A stretch of 64,000 nt of DNA from NCBI GenBank assembly GCA_003056245.1, contig MVDH01000004.1, forward strand, positions 1-64,000. The letters are read 5' to 3'. This document shows positions 1-9,138 of this stretch, in pieces (positions within the stretch are counted from its first letter, which is position 1; every line of letters begins with the position of its first letter). The DNA is from Cellvibrio sp. 79 (lineage in GTDB: Bacteria > Pseudomonadota > Gammaproteobacteria > Pseudomonadales > Cellvibrionaceae). The notes under the pieces were generated by a model. It did not search any database. It worked only from the letters and a program-made list of their open reading frames with translations, and had not been told where the DNA came from. The position numbers and the translations under genes were made by a program.

Positions 1-112
1 TGGGCCTGCCACCATCTCTTGCGAAGTTACGTAAATACCAATATCGCTACGCGATAAAACTATTTACTCTCGGCACACCTTAAAAACTGTCCAGCACCAA
101 AGGTGCGACGCT

Positions 113-994
113 TCAGCGATTTGTTATAGCTCTTTGATAAGCCCACATATTCATGCTGTCCATTACAGCTTTGCCAGCGCCGTCAGAACTCGGATAAATA
201 GTAGCGCCAGTGAAACCAACTTTTTTACATAATTCCAGTAGATTAAGGCTTTCTGTAACGGGAAGAGTTATTTTTACTAAAGGGCTATTTGGCAATATAG
301 CAAATTCATTTTCCAAACCTTCCACCTTAAACGGTTCCCCTCTGGACCCATTATGTGGGTGGATTGTAAATAAGCCAGATTGCGCCGAAAGATGTGGAGT
401 TACTGAACCAGGAATTTTTACAACCTTAACTTTTGAATATAAATTAATTAACTCTATGTTTAATACCCACAGTGCAAGATTTTCTTGTGTTGACCAGCTT
501 AATGAGTTTGACAGCGCAGTACTTGCAGCAAAATATGCCGCAACATACGGTTGAATTGTCCAATCTAAAAGTCTAGTTGGAACCCCATGATGTTGAGCAA
601 GCGCCATGATTTCAATTAGTTCTTCGTTTGGCCAAAGCGAGGGGTTTTTAATAAATTTATCTTGTGTCTGATGTGACAATACATTTTTTCTAAAACTTAT
701 AGAGTCGCTAGGTATTCTCACACCAATTTGATCACAATATTCAGCGAATACTTCTAACAGCCTAACTTCAGTAAAAATTTGCTCATCTGCATTTACTCCA
801 TCACCCCACATAACGTTAGCTGGATTATCTGAGCTTTTTCGCAATACCGATGGAATTAAACCCCAAGTAGCATTTGCTTGCCCTCTAAAAAGCAGCTTGC
901 ATGGTTTTGGAATAAGTTCTCTGGTGGGGCTGAGAGCTTCCCATAATTCGTTTGCAGTTTCGAAATGCATTACTCTAAATGATTCGTAGCTCAT
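113..994 (-). CDS. FRG domain-containing protein
   Basis: A 293-residue cytoplasmic protein with no signal peptide or membrane segment. The FRG domain (named for its Phe-Arg-Gly motif) is visible: LLFRGQ near residues 34-39 with a following Trp and Pro-Ser-Leu-Arg, and the second conserved block HHGVPTRLLDW at residues 135-145. FRG proteins are widespread in accessory regions and some sit in anti-phage loci; their biochemical activity is not settled. The ATG is preceded by AAGGAA at good spacing. The gene stands alone, with an unusual inverted-repeat promoter region upstream. Family assignment is firm; the role is unknown. Confidence 0.85.
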   Translation of the reverse strand: MSYESFRVMHFETANELWEALSPTRELIPKPCKLLFRGQANATWGLIPSVLRKSSDNPANVMWGDGVNADEQIFTEVRLLEVFAEYCDQIGVRIPSDSISFRKNVLSHQTQDKFIKNPSLWPNEELIEIMALAQHHGVPTRLLDWTIQPYVAAYFAASTALSNSLSWSTQENLALWVLNIELINLYSKVKVVKIPGSVTPHLSAQSGLFTIHPHNGSRGEPFKVEGLENEFAILPNSPLVKITLPVTESLNLLELCKKVGFTGATIYPSSDGAGKAVMDSMNMWAYQRAITNR

Positions 995-1019
995 AAATTC
1001 CTTTGCTATAACAATATTA

Positions 1020-1066
1020 TTAGACGGAAACTTTCCGTATTTCGCACCAGAAAAATTTCCGTCTAA
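1020..1066. promoter_or_regulatory. Nested inverted repeats upstream of the FRG gene
   Basis: An 11-bp perfect inverted repeat, TTAGACGGAAA at 1020-1030 and TTTCCGTCTAA at 1056-1066, encloses a second palindrome, ACGGAAA-C-TTTCCGT, at 1024-1038. Three copies of the GACGGAAA half-site therefore lie within 47 bases, 26 bases upstream of the FRG start codon. This arrangement suits an operator for a dimeric repressor. No cognate regulator is visible nearby. Confidence 0.5.
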
Positions 1067-1261
1067 GTTTAAAAGCCGCTTTTATACCACTTCCCAAAAT
1101 CGCTTGCATTACAATCGTTTAAGCATATTGAGCCAATCGATTCAAGCGTGAAAGGCGGAATATTTCCTGTCTAATAGGAACATTATGGGACCATAGCGAC
1201 ATTTCTCACCAGTATAAATTACAACCGATTACTGTCCCGCGTTGACAACCCCACCCTCATC

Positions 1262-1486
1262 ACCTAACCTGCCCGCGCTGCGGTAAATCCCGCAGTCGGG
1301 ATTACTACCCCCGCATCCAGACCGGCGCTAGAACGTAAGTTTTAGTGTCCTCGGACAGCTTTGCCTATTGTTTTGGCGGCTGGACGGGGCCACCTTCGGG
1401 TGGGCCGGTGTGGTTTGGACCGGTGGTAGTAACCCCGTTCAGTTCGCCTCCATGAATTACTACCTCATGGTGGTGGAATCAAATCC
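1262..1486 (+). ncRNA. Structured leader RNA, copy A
   Basis: GC-rich leader ending just before a small ORF. The first hairpin is CTGCGG (1278-1283) with CCGCAG (1290-1295), extended by CCCG/CGGG. The second is a UUCG-capped stem at about 1387-1405. The 3' part has interleaved pairings: GGTAGTAA (1425-1432) with TTACTACC (1457-1464), and CCATGA (1450-1455) with TCATGG (1465-1470), which is an H-type pseudoknot order. Related copies occur near 29250 and 35410. Function is unknown. It recalls leaders I remember before short DUF3077-type ORFs in Pseudomonas, but that is memory, not a search. Confidence 0.5.
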
Positions 1487-1504
1487 AAACTATGAGATTT
1501 TATT

Positions 1505-1822
1505 ATGGATAATGTTACTTCTCCTCCCGCTTCACCTATTCCCTGCATTATTAAACTCGATCAACTCCAATACACATTTTTCCAAAAATCGCGGCTGGAA
1601 ATTCATTCGCCTGAAGGAAATTTTCTTACCGTCGTCGCTAATCCATTGCCGGACAAAACAGGAGATGATGCGGTTTATCAGTTGTATTGCCAGACACTTT
1701 TGTTGGAAACGCTGTTTGATGGAATTAATGGGCGCATGAAATTACCGCAATGGGCAATCAATAGTATTGCGCGTGTGCTTGACAGAATTGATGTGCATCT
1801 TAGGAGGCAGACATCTGCGTGA
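1505..1822 (+). CDS. Small hypothetical protein downstream of leader A
   Basis: A 105-residue ORF with no recognised domain, signal peptide or membrane segment. Its main support is comparative: the C-terminal half (LLLETLFDGINGRMKLPQW onward) has a decayed nucleotide copy near 35608-35732, which also sits behind a related leader RNA. That suggests leader and ORF spread as a unit. The Shine-Dalgarno sequence is poor, so translation may depend on the leader structure. The overlapping ORF in another frame at 1368-1739 runs through the leader hairpins and is probably a shadow. Confidence 0.45.
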   Translation: MDNVTSPPASPIPCIIKLDQLQYTFFQKSRLEIHSPEGNFLTVVANPLPDKTGDDAVYQLYCQTLLLETLFDGINGRMKLPQWAINSIARVLDRIDVHLRRQTSA

Positions 1823-1838
1823 GATTCAAACTTTCAAA

Positions 1839-1866
1839 AGGCGGCTAAGTGCCGCCTGATTTATAA
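1839..1866 (+). terminator. Hairpin after the small ORF
   Basis: AGGCGGC (1839-1845) pairs with GCCGCCT (1851-1857) around a 5-base loop, followed by a short T/A-rich run. It is a plausible but weak intrinsic terminator. Confidence 0.45.
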
Positions 1867-1878
1867 AGACGCTATAAA

Positions 1879-1914
1879 TTAATCACCCGCGCATTTGATT
1901 ACGCGGGTGATTAA
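1879..1914 (-). terminator. Hairpin after the phosphodiesterase gene
   Basis: A perfect 13-bp inverted repeat, TTAATCACCCGCG at 1879-1891 and CGCGGGTGATTAA at 1902-1914, lies 5 bases past the stop codon of the minus-strand gene. A T-containing run follows on that strand. It can also stop transcripts arriving from the plus strand. Confidence 0.65.
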
Positions 1915-1918
1915 CGGC

Positions 1919-3706
1919 TTAAGGATTCAACAATCCCGGCCAAGTGGTGTTATTAACGGCAGCAGGATAACCCGCATCTGTAGAGTCATTGGTAATACTG
2001 TAACGAACGTAGCGTTGGTTGCTTAGGAAAAAATACGCACGGGTGTTACTCCATTTAACCGCTTCGGTAATTTCCGTCGCATAATTTCCAAGGCCCGGCC
2101 AATTGCTATTGTTAACCGGTTTTGGATAACCGCTATCCACACTGTTATTTACCAGGTCATAGCGCGAATAGGTTCCGTTGGCGAAAAAGAAATACACTTT
2201 GTTACCCGTCCAGCGCAAGGTTGCGCGAATATCTTGCGCGTAATTACCAAGGCCAGACCAATTGGTGTTGTTGGTTGGTTTGGGATAACCGGCATCCGCT
2301 TTATCAGTAGCGTTATCATACTGGATATAATTTCCATCACTTAAAAAGAAATAACTTTTTCCATTTTCTGCATTGAAACTGGCAGTGATTAAATTTTTAT
2401 AATTGCCCAATCCCGGCCAGTTGCTGTTAGTAATATCTGCCGGATAACCGCTGTCACTTTGATCGGTTGTTTTGTTGTAGCGCACATAGCGATTGTCACT
2501 GCGGAAAAAATACGCGCGACTGGTGCTCCAATTCAGGATAGCGGTGATATCAACATTCGATAACGCGCCGCGATAACTTACCGGTGTATTATTTAATACC
2601 AATGAGTAATCAGGTACGCCTTGCACAGTAGCGGGATCATTCCAACCCGGGCTGGTTGCCAATGCACTGTCCACATAAGTTCCATTGCGATAAATATCCA
2701 CTGTGCCAGTGCTGTCGCTATACCAGGCGATATCGGTATTGGTACCTGCCATTACTTTGCGCACACCGAGGTTACCAATGAGCGGGAGGCCATCCAATTG
2801 CCAACTCAATTGCGGCTCAACGCCCATATGACGCAACAGCGTTGGCGTAATTGAGGTTTGTGCTGCATAACCATAAATATTGTTGAATGATGTATTCGCC
2901 AGATTGGTTACGTGTTGGCTGAATTCCTGGTTGAGAACTTTATTGCTCGCAATAAAAATTGTTTTCTCACCAAAGGTTTGGTTGCCATGATTAAAACCGG
3001 TAGCTTCGCGACCATGATCGGTAGTCACCAATACCAACCAATCATCACCAGTCGTTTGTTTTAATTGCTCGACAGCGTTAAGCAATTGCCCGAGTTGTTG
3101 ATCGGCAGTCATGATGCTTGCATCGTAGCTGCTTCCAAATCCGTAACTGTGGCCAGCGTGGTCCGGACCATCGAGATGCACAAAGGTAAAATCACCGCCG
3201 CTGTTCATAAATGAAATGGCTTCGGTGACGACATTCGTATCACTTAAACCGCTTTGGACTTTATTAATCAGCGCTACATCGTTAGTAAAAAATTGGGTGT
3301 TGATGGGAGCCCAATTAACAATACTCGCTACTTTTAAATTGCTATTGGCCTGCTTCAGCCGTTTGAAAATACTGGGGTAAGCGGGATTGGCAAGGCCGGA
3401 ACTGTTGGACGTGACCTGGTGTTTGTGAACCCAATTCCCGGTGACAATTGTGGACCAACCCGGCCCACTGTAAGTGGATTGCTGGCTGGACTCCCCTGCA
3501 ATCCCGCCGGTGTAAGCACGATTGATATACAGGCGATCAAAGTTAGGCGTATTGAGCGCCTGGATACGCTCGTACTGCGCCCCATCAATACCAACCAACA
3601 AGGCTTTGGGTGCTGCACTACTCCAGCTCGCGCTACCTAGTAATACACCGGTTAATAATAATTTCATCGCTGATCGCCACGGGCGCGGCAATTGTATGTT
3701 CAACAT
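1919..3706 (-). CDS. Secreted alkaline-phosphatase-superfamily phosphodiesterase with four hemopexin-like repeats
   Basis: A 595-residue exported protein. The signal peptide runs to about residue 32. A type I phosphodiesterase/nucleotide pyrophosphatase core follows: VGIDGA (metal Asp41), GPGWSTIVTG with Ser80 in the usual nucleophile position, DGPDHAGH and TTDHGR. From about residue 385 to the end there are four repeats of about 53 residues with the pattern YFF...YxRYD...DxGYP...WPGLGNY, typical of hemopexin repeats. The GTG-free ATG start has AAGGAGGG directly upstream. It is divergent from the phosphonate operon, and the shared gap holds GntR-type operators, so co-regulation is likely. It could release phosphonates or phosphate from esters outside the cytoplasm; the substrate is inference. 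Confidence 0.85.
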   Translation of the reverse strand: MLNIQLPRPWRSAMKLLLTGVLLGSASWSSAAPKALLVGIDGAQYERIQALNTPNFDRLYINRAYTGGIAGESSQQSTYSGPGWSTIVTGNWVHKHQVTSNSSGLANPAYPSIFKRLKQANSNLKVASIVNWAPINTQFFTNDVALINKVQSGLSDTNVVTEAISFMNSGGDFTFVHLDGPDHAGHSYGFGSSYDASIMTADQQLGQLLNAVEQLKQTTGDDWLVLVTTDHGREATGFNHGNQTFGEKTIFIASNKVLNQEFSQHVTNLANTSFNNIYGYAAQTSITPTLLRHMGVEPQLSWQLDGLPLIGNLGVRKVMAGTNTDIAWYSDSTGTVDIYRNGTYVDSALATSPGWNDPATVQGVPDYSLVLNNTPVSYRGALSNVDITAILNWSTSRAYFFRSDNRYVRYNKTTDQSDSGYPADITNSNWPGLGNYKNLITASFNAENGKSYFFLSDGNYIQYDNATDKADAGYPKPTNNTNWSGLGNYAQDIRATLRWTGNKVYFFFANGTYSRYDLVNNSVDSGYPKPVNNSNWPGLGNYATEITEAVKWSNTRAYFFLSNQRYVRYSITNDSTDAGYPAAVNNTTWPGLLNP

Positions 3707-3738
3707 AGGAACCCTCCTTATACACGGTAATTAAAAGT

Positions 3739-3762
3739 TAGACCAAAATTGGTCTAGTCCAA
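3739..3762. promoter_or_regulatory. Palindromic GntR/PhnF-type operator (phosphodiesterase side)
   Basis: TAGACCAA (3739-3746), two bases, TTGGTCTA (3749-3756) is a perfect inverted repeat. It overlaps a second imperfect palindrome, TTGGTCTAGTCCAA, at 3749-3762. Both carry the GGTCTA/TAGACC half-sites of HutC-subfamily GntR operators. The site lies 33 bases upstream of the minus-strand start codon, a suitable place for repression of that gene. Confidence 0.6.
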
Positions 3763-3959
3763 TATTGCTTATCAATATGACTGGCGAGTGACATTGGTGT
3801 TACAGCCATCCAACTATTTTTCCAGTGCGACGAAAACCACATCTTGTCTTTTGCATAAAGGTATTAGTCCTATTTTTCCTATCTACATCATTGTCCTCAA
3901 ATTCGTCATTTATCCGTCATTGAATTGACATATTGTTGGGTTAAGGTGAATTTACTTTC

Positions 3960-3971
3960 TGGTATAGACCA
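3960..3971. promoter_or_regulatory. PhnF-type operator TGGTATAGACCA
   Basis: TGGTATAGACCA fits the HutC-subfamily GntR consensus GT-M-TA-K-AC and equals, as I recall it, the operator described for mycobacterial PhnF. It lies 59 bases upstream of the TonB receptor start. The last gene of that operon encodes a GntR-UTRA regulator, so autoregulation of the operon is the simplest reading. Confidence 0.7.
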
Positions 3972-4030
3972 AATGAATTAAATGCAAATACAAATCACCA
4001 ATCAACACAACCAACAATCGGATCGACAGC

Positions 4031-6628
4031 ATGAATTCGTTACTTCTGCGCAACCCCCTGGCGTTAGCCATTGCGTTGGCGAGCGCACCGTTAATGGCCC
4101 AAGACGGCATCAGTGATAACACCGGGATAGAGGAAATCGAGGTACTTGGGCATCTGGTACGCGGTGAACAGCGTGCTCTGGAAATCCAGCAACATTCCAA
4201 TCGGGTGATGAGCGTGATAAGCGCTACTGATATGGCAACGTTGCCGGATCGCAATGCGGCGGAAGCGTTGCAACGGGTGCCGGGTGTATCGATTGAGCGC
4301 GATCAGGGCGAAGGCCGATTCGTTGCCGTGCGCGGCCTGCCATCGCAATGGAATTCCACCACATTGAATGGCGACCGCATTCCCACCGCCGAAGAAGAAA
4401 CCACCAGCCGCGCGACTGCGTTTGATTTTTTCCCGACCGAAATGATCCAGCGCATCGAAGTATCCAAAACCTTAACCGCTGATATGGAAGGCGATGCAAT
4501 TGGCGGCAGCGTGAATTTTATTACCCGCACCGCGCCGGAACAGGAAACTTTTCATCTTTCGTTAGCTGATTCATTTAATGAAAAAGCCGATGACCACAGT
4601 GGTTACAACGCCAGCGTGCTTTATGGCAATCGCAGTGACGACGGACGCTTTGGTTTTCTGGTCAATGGCACGGCATGGAAACGCGCATGGGCGACCGACA
4701 ATTACGAACCGCGCCGCGGTGATGATGGTTTGGGGATTTATCGTTTGGAATTGCGCGATTACACCGGCGAGCGCGAAACCTACGGATTAAATGCGGCGAT
4801 GGAATTTGCGCCCAACGATGAGCATAAATTCACAGCGCGCGCGCTTTACGGCACGCTGATTGATGACGAAACCCATTATAAACATCGCTACCGTTTTGAT
4901 AAGGACCGCATAGAAGTACAAAACATCCACAACGAATTAATTACCGAAATGAGCGGCTATCAAATCGGTGGCGAACATCATCTGAATGACAACAGCCGCT
5001 GGGATTGGACGCTGGCGACTTACGCGAATGAATTTAAATACGGTTGTATTCCCAATTGCGAAGACAACTCTTATTTTGTCATTCGTTTCGATCAAAAAAA
5101 TGTGGGCTACACCGGGCTTGAAGATCGCGGTACCGGAAAAAAATATGCGTACAACACCATTGATGGTGGCAGTGATCCCGCTGATGCAATCAGCACTCAT
5201 TTACCTGATGGTTTTGCAATGGACCCACGTAAGGAAGTTTTATCCTGGGTTGAGCTTTATAAAATCCATGTAGAAGAAAAAGATAAAGCAGTTGCCAGTG
5301 TTAATTTCAATACCGATATCAACGATGATCTTGCCTTAAAATTCGGAGCAAAATATCGCGATAAGCAACGCACCGCTTCTTACGCCGATGAATTTTATGA
5401 GTGGAATAAAGCCGCAGGCCCTGCCCCTACGCTCGCCGATTTCCAGCAAATTGATCAGCCCGGTCGCAATGATTACCTGGATGATCTAAACATCGGCCCC
5501 GATTACCAACAGCATTTTTCCAAAGTGGTTTCCAATAAAGACCTGAGTAATTGGTACAACGCCAATCGCCACAACCTGGTATTGGTTGATAGTGAATCCG
5601 CATTGATTTCCAATGGTGCTGCGTTGGGCCGTAATTTCGATGTTGAGGAACAACACGCAGCCGCTTACGGAATGGCAACCTGGCAATTGGATAACCAATG
5701 GAATGTGATTTCCGGTGTGCGACTGGAACAAACCAACACTGAAGTTTCCGGCCAGGTTTTGGTAACAGATGCAGTGACGAATAAATCCACGTTACAAGCG
5801 AGCAATGGCAAAAAAGATTATGTGTCGGTATTGCCATCTGTCCATGTGAAATACAGCGTTGATGAAAACACCAACGTGCGTTTATCAGCAACCCGCAGTT
5901 TCACCCGCCCTGATTTTGCCTCACTCAATCCCGGCGGTACTTACTCCGAAGCGGACAACGAATTTTTTAGCGGCAACACGCAACTCGATCCAACTTATAG
6001 TTGGAACTACGACCTGATGGCTGAGCATTATTTTGGTGATATTGGTTTGTTATCCGGCGGGCTTTTTTACAAGGACATCACCGATCCCATTTTCCAAAGC
6101 AGCAGCATTGGTGAATTTAATGGTAAGTCCGGCGTGAATTTTTTCCGCCCTGAAAATGGTGCCGATGCAAAACTCTATGGTGCAGAAGTTGCGCTGAATA
6201 AACGGTTTACCTTTTTACCTGGCTTGTTGCGCCATACCGGAATACAAACCAATTTCACCGCGATGAATTCCTCAATGACCATTGATGGTCGCTCCGGTAC
6301 TGTACCCATTCCACGCCAGGCAGACGAGTTATACAACGTTACGTTTTATTATGATGACGGACGTTTTTCCGCGCGTATCGCCGTTAACCAGAAAGGTGCT
6401 TACATCGAAGAGCATGGTGAAGAAGCCAAATTCGATAATTATTACGGTGACTACACCAGCGTCGATTTCAGTACCTCATTCCAGATCACTGAACAGTTAA
6501 TGGTATTTGCGGAACTGAATAATCTTACCGATGAACCTCTCAGTTATTACATCGGCAGCAGTGATCGCCCGAAACAAATTGAATATTACGGCGTGCGCGG
6601 GCAAGCCGGCATCAAGTTTGGTTTCTGA
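4031..6628 (+). CDS. TonB-dependent outer membrane receptor (phosphonate locus)
   Basis: An 865-residue receptor. The signal peptide ends near MAQD (residue 25). The plug domain contains LPDRNAAEALQRVPGVSIERDQGEG and VAVRGLPSQWNSTTLNG, and the beta-barrel ends in the expected terminal Phe. The plug pattern resembles the Xanthomonas/Caulobacter-type TonB receptors that import carbohydrates and other organics rather than iron chelates. It is first in an operon with only 5 bases to the next gene and under a PhnF-type operator, so the likely cargo is a phosphonate or phosphonate conjugate. The family call is secure; the substrate is inferred from context. Confidence 0.9.
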   Translation: MNSLLLRNPLALAIALASAPLMAQDGISDNTGIEEIEVLGHLVRGEQRALEIQQHSNRVMSVISATDMATLPDRNAAEALQRVPGVSIERDQGEGRFVAVRGLPSQWNSTTLNGDRIPTAEEETTSRATAFDFFPTEMIQRIEVSKTLTADMEGDAIGGSVNFITRTAPEQETFHLSLADSFNEKADDHSGYNASVLYGNRSDDGRFGFLVNGTAWKRAWATDNYEPRRGDDGLGIYRLELRDYTGERETYGLNAAMEFAPNDEHKFTARALYGTLIDDETHYKHRYRFDKDRIEVQNIHNELITEMSGYQIGGEHHLNDNSRWDWTLATYANEFKYGCIPNCEDNSYFVIRFDQKNVGYTGLEDRGTGKKYAYNTIDGGSDPADAISTHLPDGFAMDPRKEVLSWVELYKIHVEEKDKAVASVNFNTDINDDLALKFGAKYRDKQRTASYADEFYEWNKAAGPAPTLADFQQIDQPGRNDYLDDLNIGPDYQQHFSKVVSNKDLSNWYNANRHNLVLVDSESALISNGAALGRNFDVEEQHAAAYGMATWQLDNQWNVISGVRLEQTNTEVSGQVLVTDAVTNKSTLQASNGKKDYVSVLPSVHVKYSVDENTNVRLSATRSFTRPDFASLNPGGTYSEADNEFFSGNTQLDPTYSWNYDLMAEHYFGDIGLLSGGLFYKDITDPIFQSSSIGEFNGKSGVNFFRPENGADAKLYGAEVALNKRFTFLPGLLRHTGIQTNFTAMNSSMTIDGRSGTVPIPRQADELYNVTFYYDDGRFSARIAVNQKGAYIEEHGEEAKFDNYYGDYTSVDFSTSFQITEQLMVFAELNNLTDEPLSYYIGSSDRPKQIEYYGVRGQAGIKFGF

Positions 6629-6633
6629 ACATC

Positions 6634-7938
6634 ATGACTGCCTTACATCGCTATTTGCAGCGCTGCACAACGCCGGTATTTATTTTATTTACCGGCGGCG
6701 TGGCGATGATGACGTACATCAGCATGTACGCCTATCGCAAACCATTTACTGCCGCCACATTTGATCATGTTAACGGATGGGATTGGTCGCTGGATTTCAA
6801 AACCGCATTACTCATTGCGCAAGTATTGGGTTATGCGTTATCGAAATTTATCGGCATAAAAATTATTTCGGAAATCACTGCTGGAAAACGTTTTGCGTGG
6901 TTTATTGGTCTGGTGTTGTGGGCGCAATTAATGTTGGTGTTATTTGCGTTACTACCGCCGGAATTAAAAATCATCGCACTCTTTGCCAATGGTTTGCCGT
7001 TGGGATTGGTGTGGGGTTTGGTATTCAGTTACCTCGAAGGCAGGCGTGTGACCGAAGCACTGGGCGCGATTTTGTGTACCAGTTTAATTTTTGGTTCCGG
7101 CATCGTAAAAACCGTTGGGCGCTGGTTAATTGTTGATGCGGGAGTTCCTGAATTCTGGATGCCCGCCGTGTGCGGTGCGTTATTCCTGCCGTTAGTAATC
7201 CTCTGCATCTGGTTGCTCGCACAAACACCGCCGCCCACACCAGATGACATTGCCCAACGCCGCGAACGCCGTCCGATGGATCGCGCCCAACGTCAGGCGT
7301 TTTACCAGCAATTTGGTTGGGGTTTAACGGCGTTGATTTTCACGTACATGTTGCTCACCGCATTTCGCGATTTCACCGACAATTTTGCAGCAGAATTGTG
7401 GATTGAATTGGGTTACGGCAACGCGCCGGAAATATTTGCCACCACCAGTATTCCCATTGCGTTACTGGTATTGGCCATTATGTGGCTCAGTATGTGGGTA
7501 ACCAATAATTTGCGCGCGCTGTGTTTATTGCATTGGGTAATCATTGCGGGATTTGCGTTATCTGCTACAGCAACGGCACTGTTTCAATTCGACATCATTA
7601 ATGGTCTGTGGTGGATGTTGTTATTAAACGCCGGACTCTACATGAGTTACATCCCGTTCAATTGCATTTTGTTTGATCGCCTGGTTGCCGTTAGTGGTAG
7701 TGCTGCAAATGCGGGCTTTTTAATTTATGTCGCCGATGCGTTTGGTTACATCGGCACGATTGTGATTTTGTTATTTAAAAATTTTATCCAACCGCAACTG
7801 CAATGGATCGATTTTGTCGTCACCGGCAGTTACAGCTTTGGCGTGTTGGGAATGTTGTTAATGGCATTGTCCCTTGTCTATTTCACTCGCCGTTTGCGCG
7901 CGCGGTCGTTATCTCCCCTGAAAGCTTGTTATGAATAA
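6634..7938 (+). CDS. DUF5690 family membrane protein, candidate phosphonate permease
   Basis: A 434-residue integral membrane protein with about ten to twelve hydrophobic segments and a cytoplasmic basic loop near residues 195-225 (AQRRERRPMDRAQRQ). The start VFILFTGGVAMMTYISMYAYRKPF and overall layout match DUF5690, which looks like a divergent MFS transporter. It follows the TonB receptor by 5 bases and precedes the catabolic genes by 8 bases. It is the only inner-membrane carrier in the operon, and no PhnCDE or PhnSTUV ABC system is present. A role as phosphonate importer is inference. Confidence 0.75.
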   Translation: MTALHRYLQRCTTPVFILFTGGVAMMTYISMYAYRKPFTAATFDHVNGWDWSLDFKTALLIAQVLGYALSKFIGIKIISEITAGKRFAWFIGLVLWAQLMLVLFALLPPELKIIALFANGLPLGLVWGLVFSYLEGRRVTEALGAILCTSLIFGSGIVKTVGRWLIVDAGVPEFWMPAVCGALFLPLVILCIWLLAQTPPPTPDDIAQRRERRPMDRAQRQAFYQQFGWGLTALIFTYMLLTAFRDFTDNFAAELWIELGYGNAPEIFATTSIPIALLVLAIMWLSMWVTNNLRALCLLHWVIIAGFALSATATALFQFDIINGLWWMLLLNAGLYMSYIPFNCILFDRLVAVSGSAANAGFLIYVADAFGYIGTIVILLFKNFIQPQLQWIDFVVTGSYSFGVLGMLLMALSLVYFTRRLRARSLSPLKACYE

Positions 7939-7946
7939 GGTTTGTT

Positions 7947-9125
7947 ATGAAGCAGTATGATCTCGCTATTGTCGGTGCCGGAATCCTCGGCACCTTTGCG
8001 GCCTATCACGCAGTACAACGTGGATGGTCGGTATTGTTACTGGAATCCGGAATGGAGGCCAAAGGTGCCAGTGTGCGCAATTTCGGGCAACTGGTTCCCT
8101 CCGGTATGGGCTTGAATGGCTGGCGCAATATCGGCGCGCGCACAATTCACCATTTAACGGAAATCAATAAATCCACTCCCCTGCCCTGGAAAAAAAATGG
8201 CTCCTTATATGTCGCATCAGACGAACAGGAATTGCAATTATTGGAAGAAATGCAGCAATTGAATGATGCACAAGGTTATGCCAGCCGGTTGCTAAGTGTT
8301 AATGAGTGTTGCGAATTATCACAACCACTCAATAAAGCTTACGCTAAAGGTGGATTGTTTTTTCCTGACGATGCGACAACGGAAAGCCCGAAATTACTAG
8401 CAACATTATTGCAATTCATTATCCAATCAGGTCGTTGTGATTATCGCAACGGCAGTTTAGTCCAGACCGTGGAAGAAAATGATTCCGGATGTAGCCTGCG
8501 TACCACTGACAACACTATTTATCGCGCACGCGATGTATTGGTATGTTGCGGCCATCAACTCAATCGTTTATTTCCCGCGATATTACAAACACCGGCAATG
8601 CGAATTTGTAAATTGCAAATGATGGATACCCTTGCATCCAGCCAGGTGAAATTGCATTGCAACCTGTTAACCGGTTTATCGATTCGCCGTTACGATGCAT
8701 TCCATAGCTGCGCTTCCTACGCGAATTTAATTACTTCCGAATATCAACAACAATTGCAGGCCGAAGGTATTCATTTGTTATTTACCCAGCGTGCAGATGG
8801 TTCATTAATTATTGGTGATTCACACCATTACACTAATGCACTGGATGTGGATTCACTTGATTATCACAACGACCAGCACATCAACCAACTAATCCTCACC
8901 GAAGCCCAGCGCATCCTGGGTGTGGATACATTGCCAATTAATCGTTTCTGGAACGGATATTACAGTCAACACGACAATTCAATTCTGGCAACGTCTATTC
9001 AAAAAAATATTCATGCGGTCACTGGTATTGGCGGTAAAGGCATGACGTGTAGCGGTGGTTTTACAGAGTTAGTCATTGAACAACTTACCAAACAACAATC
9101 ACTCGATCTTATCAACATTGTGTAG
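7947..9125 (+). CDS. TIGR03364-type FAD-dependent oxidoreductase of phosphonate metabolism
   Basis: A 392-residue D-amino-acid/glycine oxidase-like flavoenzyme. The N-terminal Rossmann motif VGAGILG lies at residues 9-15 with the acidic end of beta-2 at LLES. GSLYVASDEQE, GGLFFPDDATTESPK and the C-terminal GIGGKGMTCSGG complete the DAO fold. TIGR03364 members occur next to phosphonoacetaldehyde hydrolase. Related clades in phosphonate clusters (PbfC/PbfD in recent literature) oxidise N-methylated 2-aminoethylphosphonate to phosphonoacetaldehyde. No PhnW transaminase is present, so this enzyme probably supplies the PhnX substrate. The exact substrate cannot be read from sequence. Confidence 0.8.
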   Translation: MKQYDLAIVGAGILGTFAAYHAVQRGWSVLLLESGMEAKGASVRNFGQLVPSGMGLNGWRNIGARTIHHLTEINKSTPLPWKKNGSLYVASDEQELQLLEEMQQLNDAQGYASRLLSVNECCELSQPLNKAYAKGGLFFPDDATTESPKLLATLLQFIIQSGRCDYRNGSLVQTVEENDSGCSLRTTDNTIYRARDVLVCCGHQLNRLFPAILQTPAMRICKLQMMDTLASSQVKLHCNLLTGLSIRRYDAFHSCASYANLITSEYQQQLQAEGIHLLFTQRADGSLIIGDSHHYTNALDVDSLDYHNDQHINQLILTEAQRILGVDTLPINRFWNGYYSQHDNSILATSIQKNIHAVTGIGGKGMTCSGGFTELVIEQLTKQQSLDLINIV

Positions 9126-9138
9126 CAGGGCTTTCGAT

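Noticed and set aside
1-126. Possible integron attC site: the 16-base string CGCTTCAGCGATTTGT near 111 recurs near 12850
   Set aside because: No matching core sites at both ends with suitable spacing and no integrase or cassette array in the window.
1368-1739. 123-residue ORF on the plus strand
   Set aside because: It reads straight through the leader RNA hairpins and overlaps the better supported ORF at 1505; no ribosome binding site.
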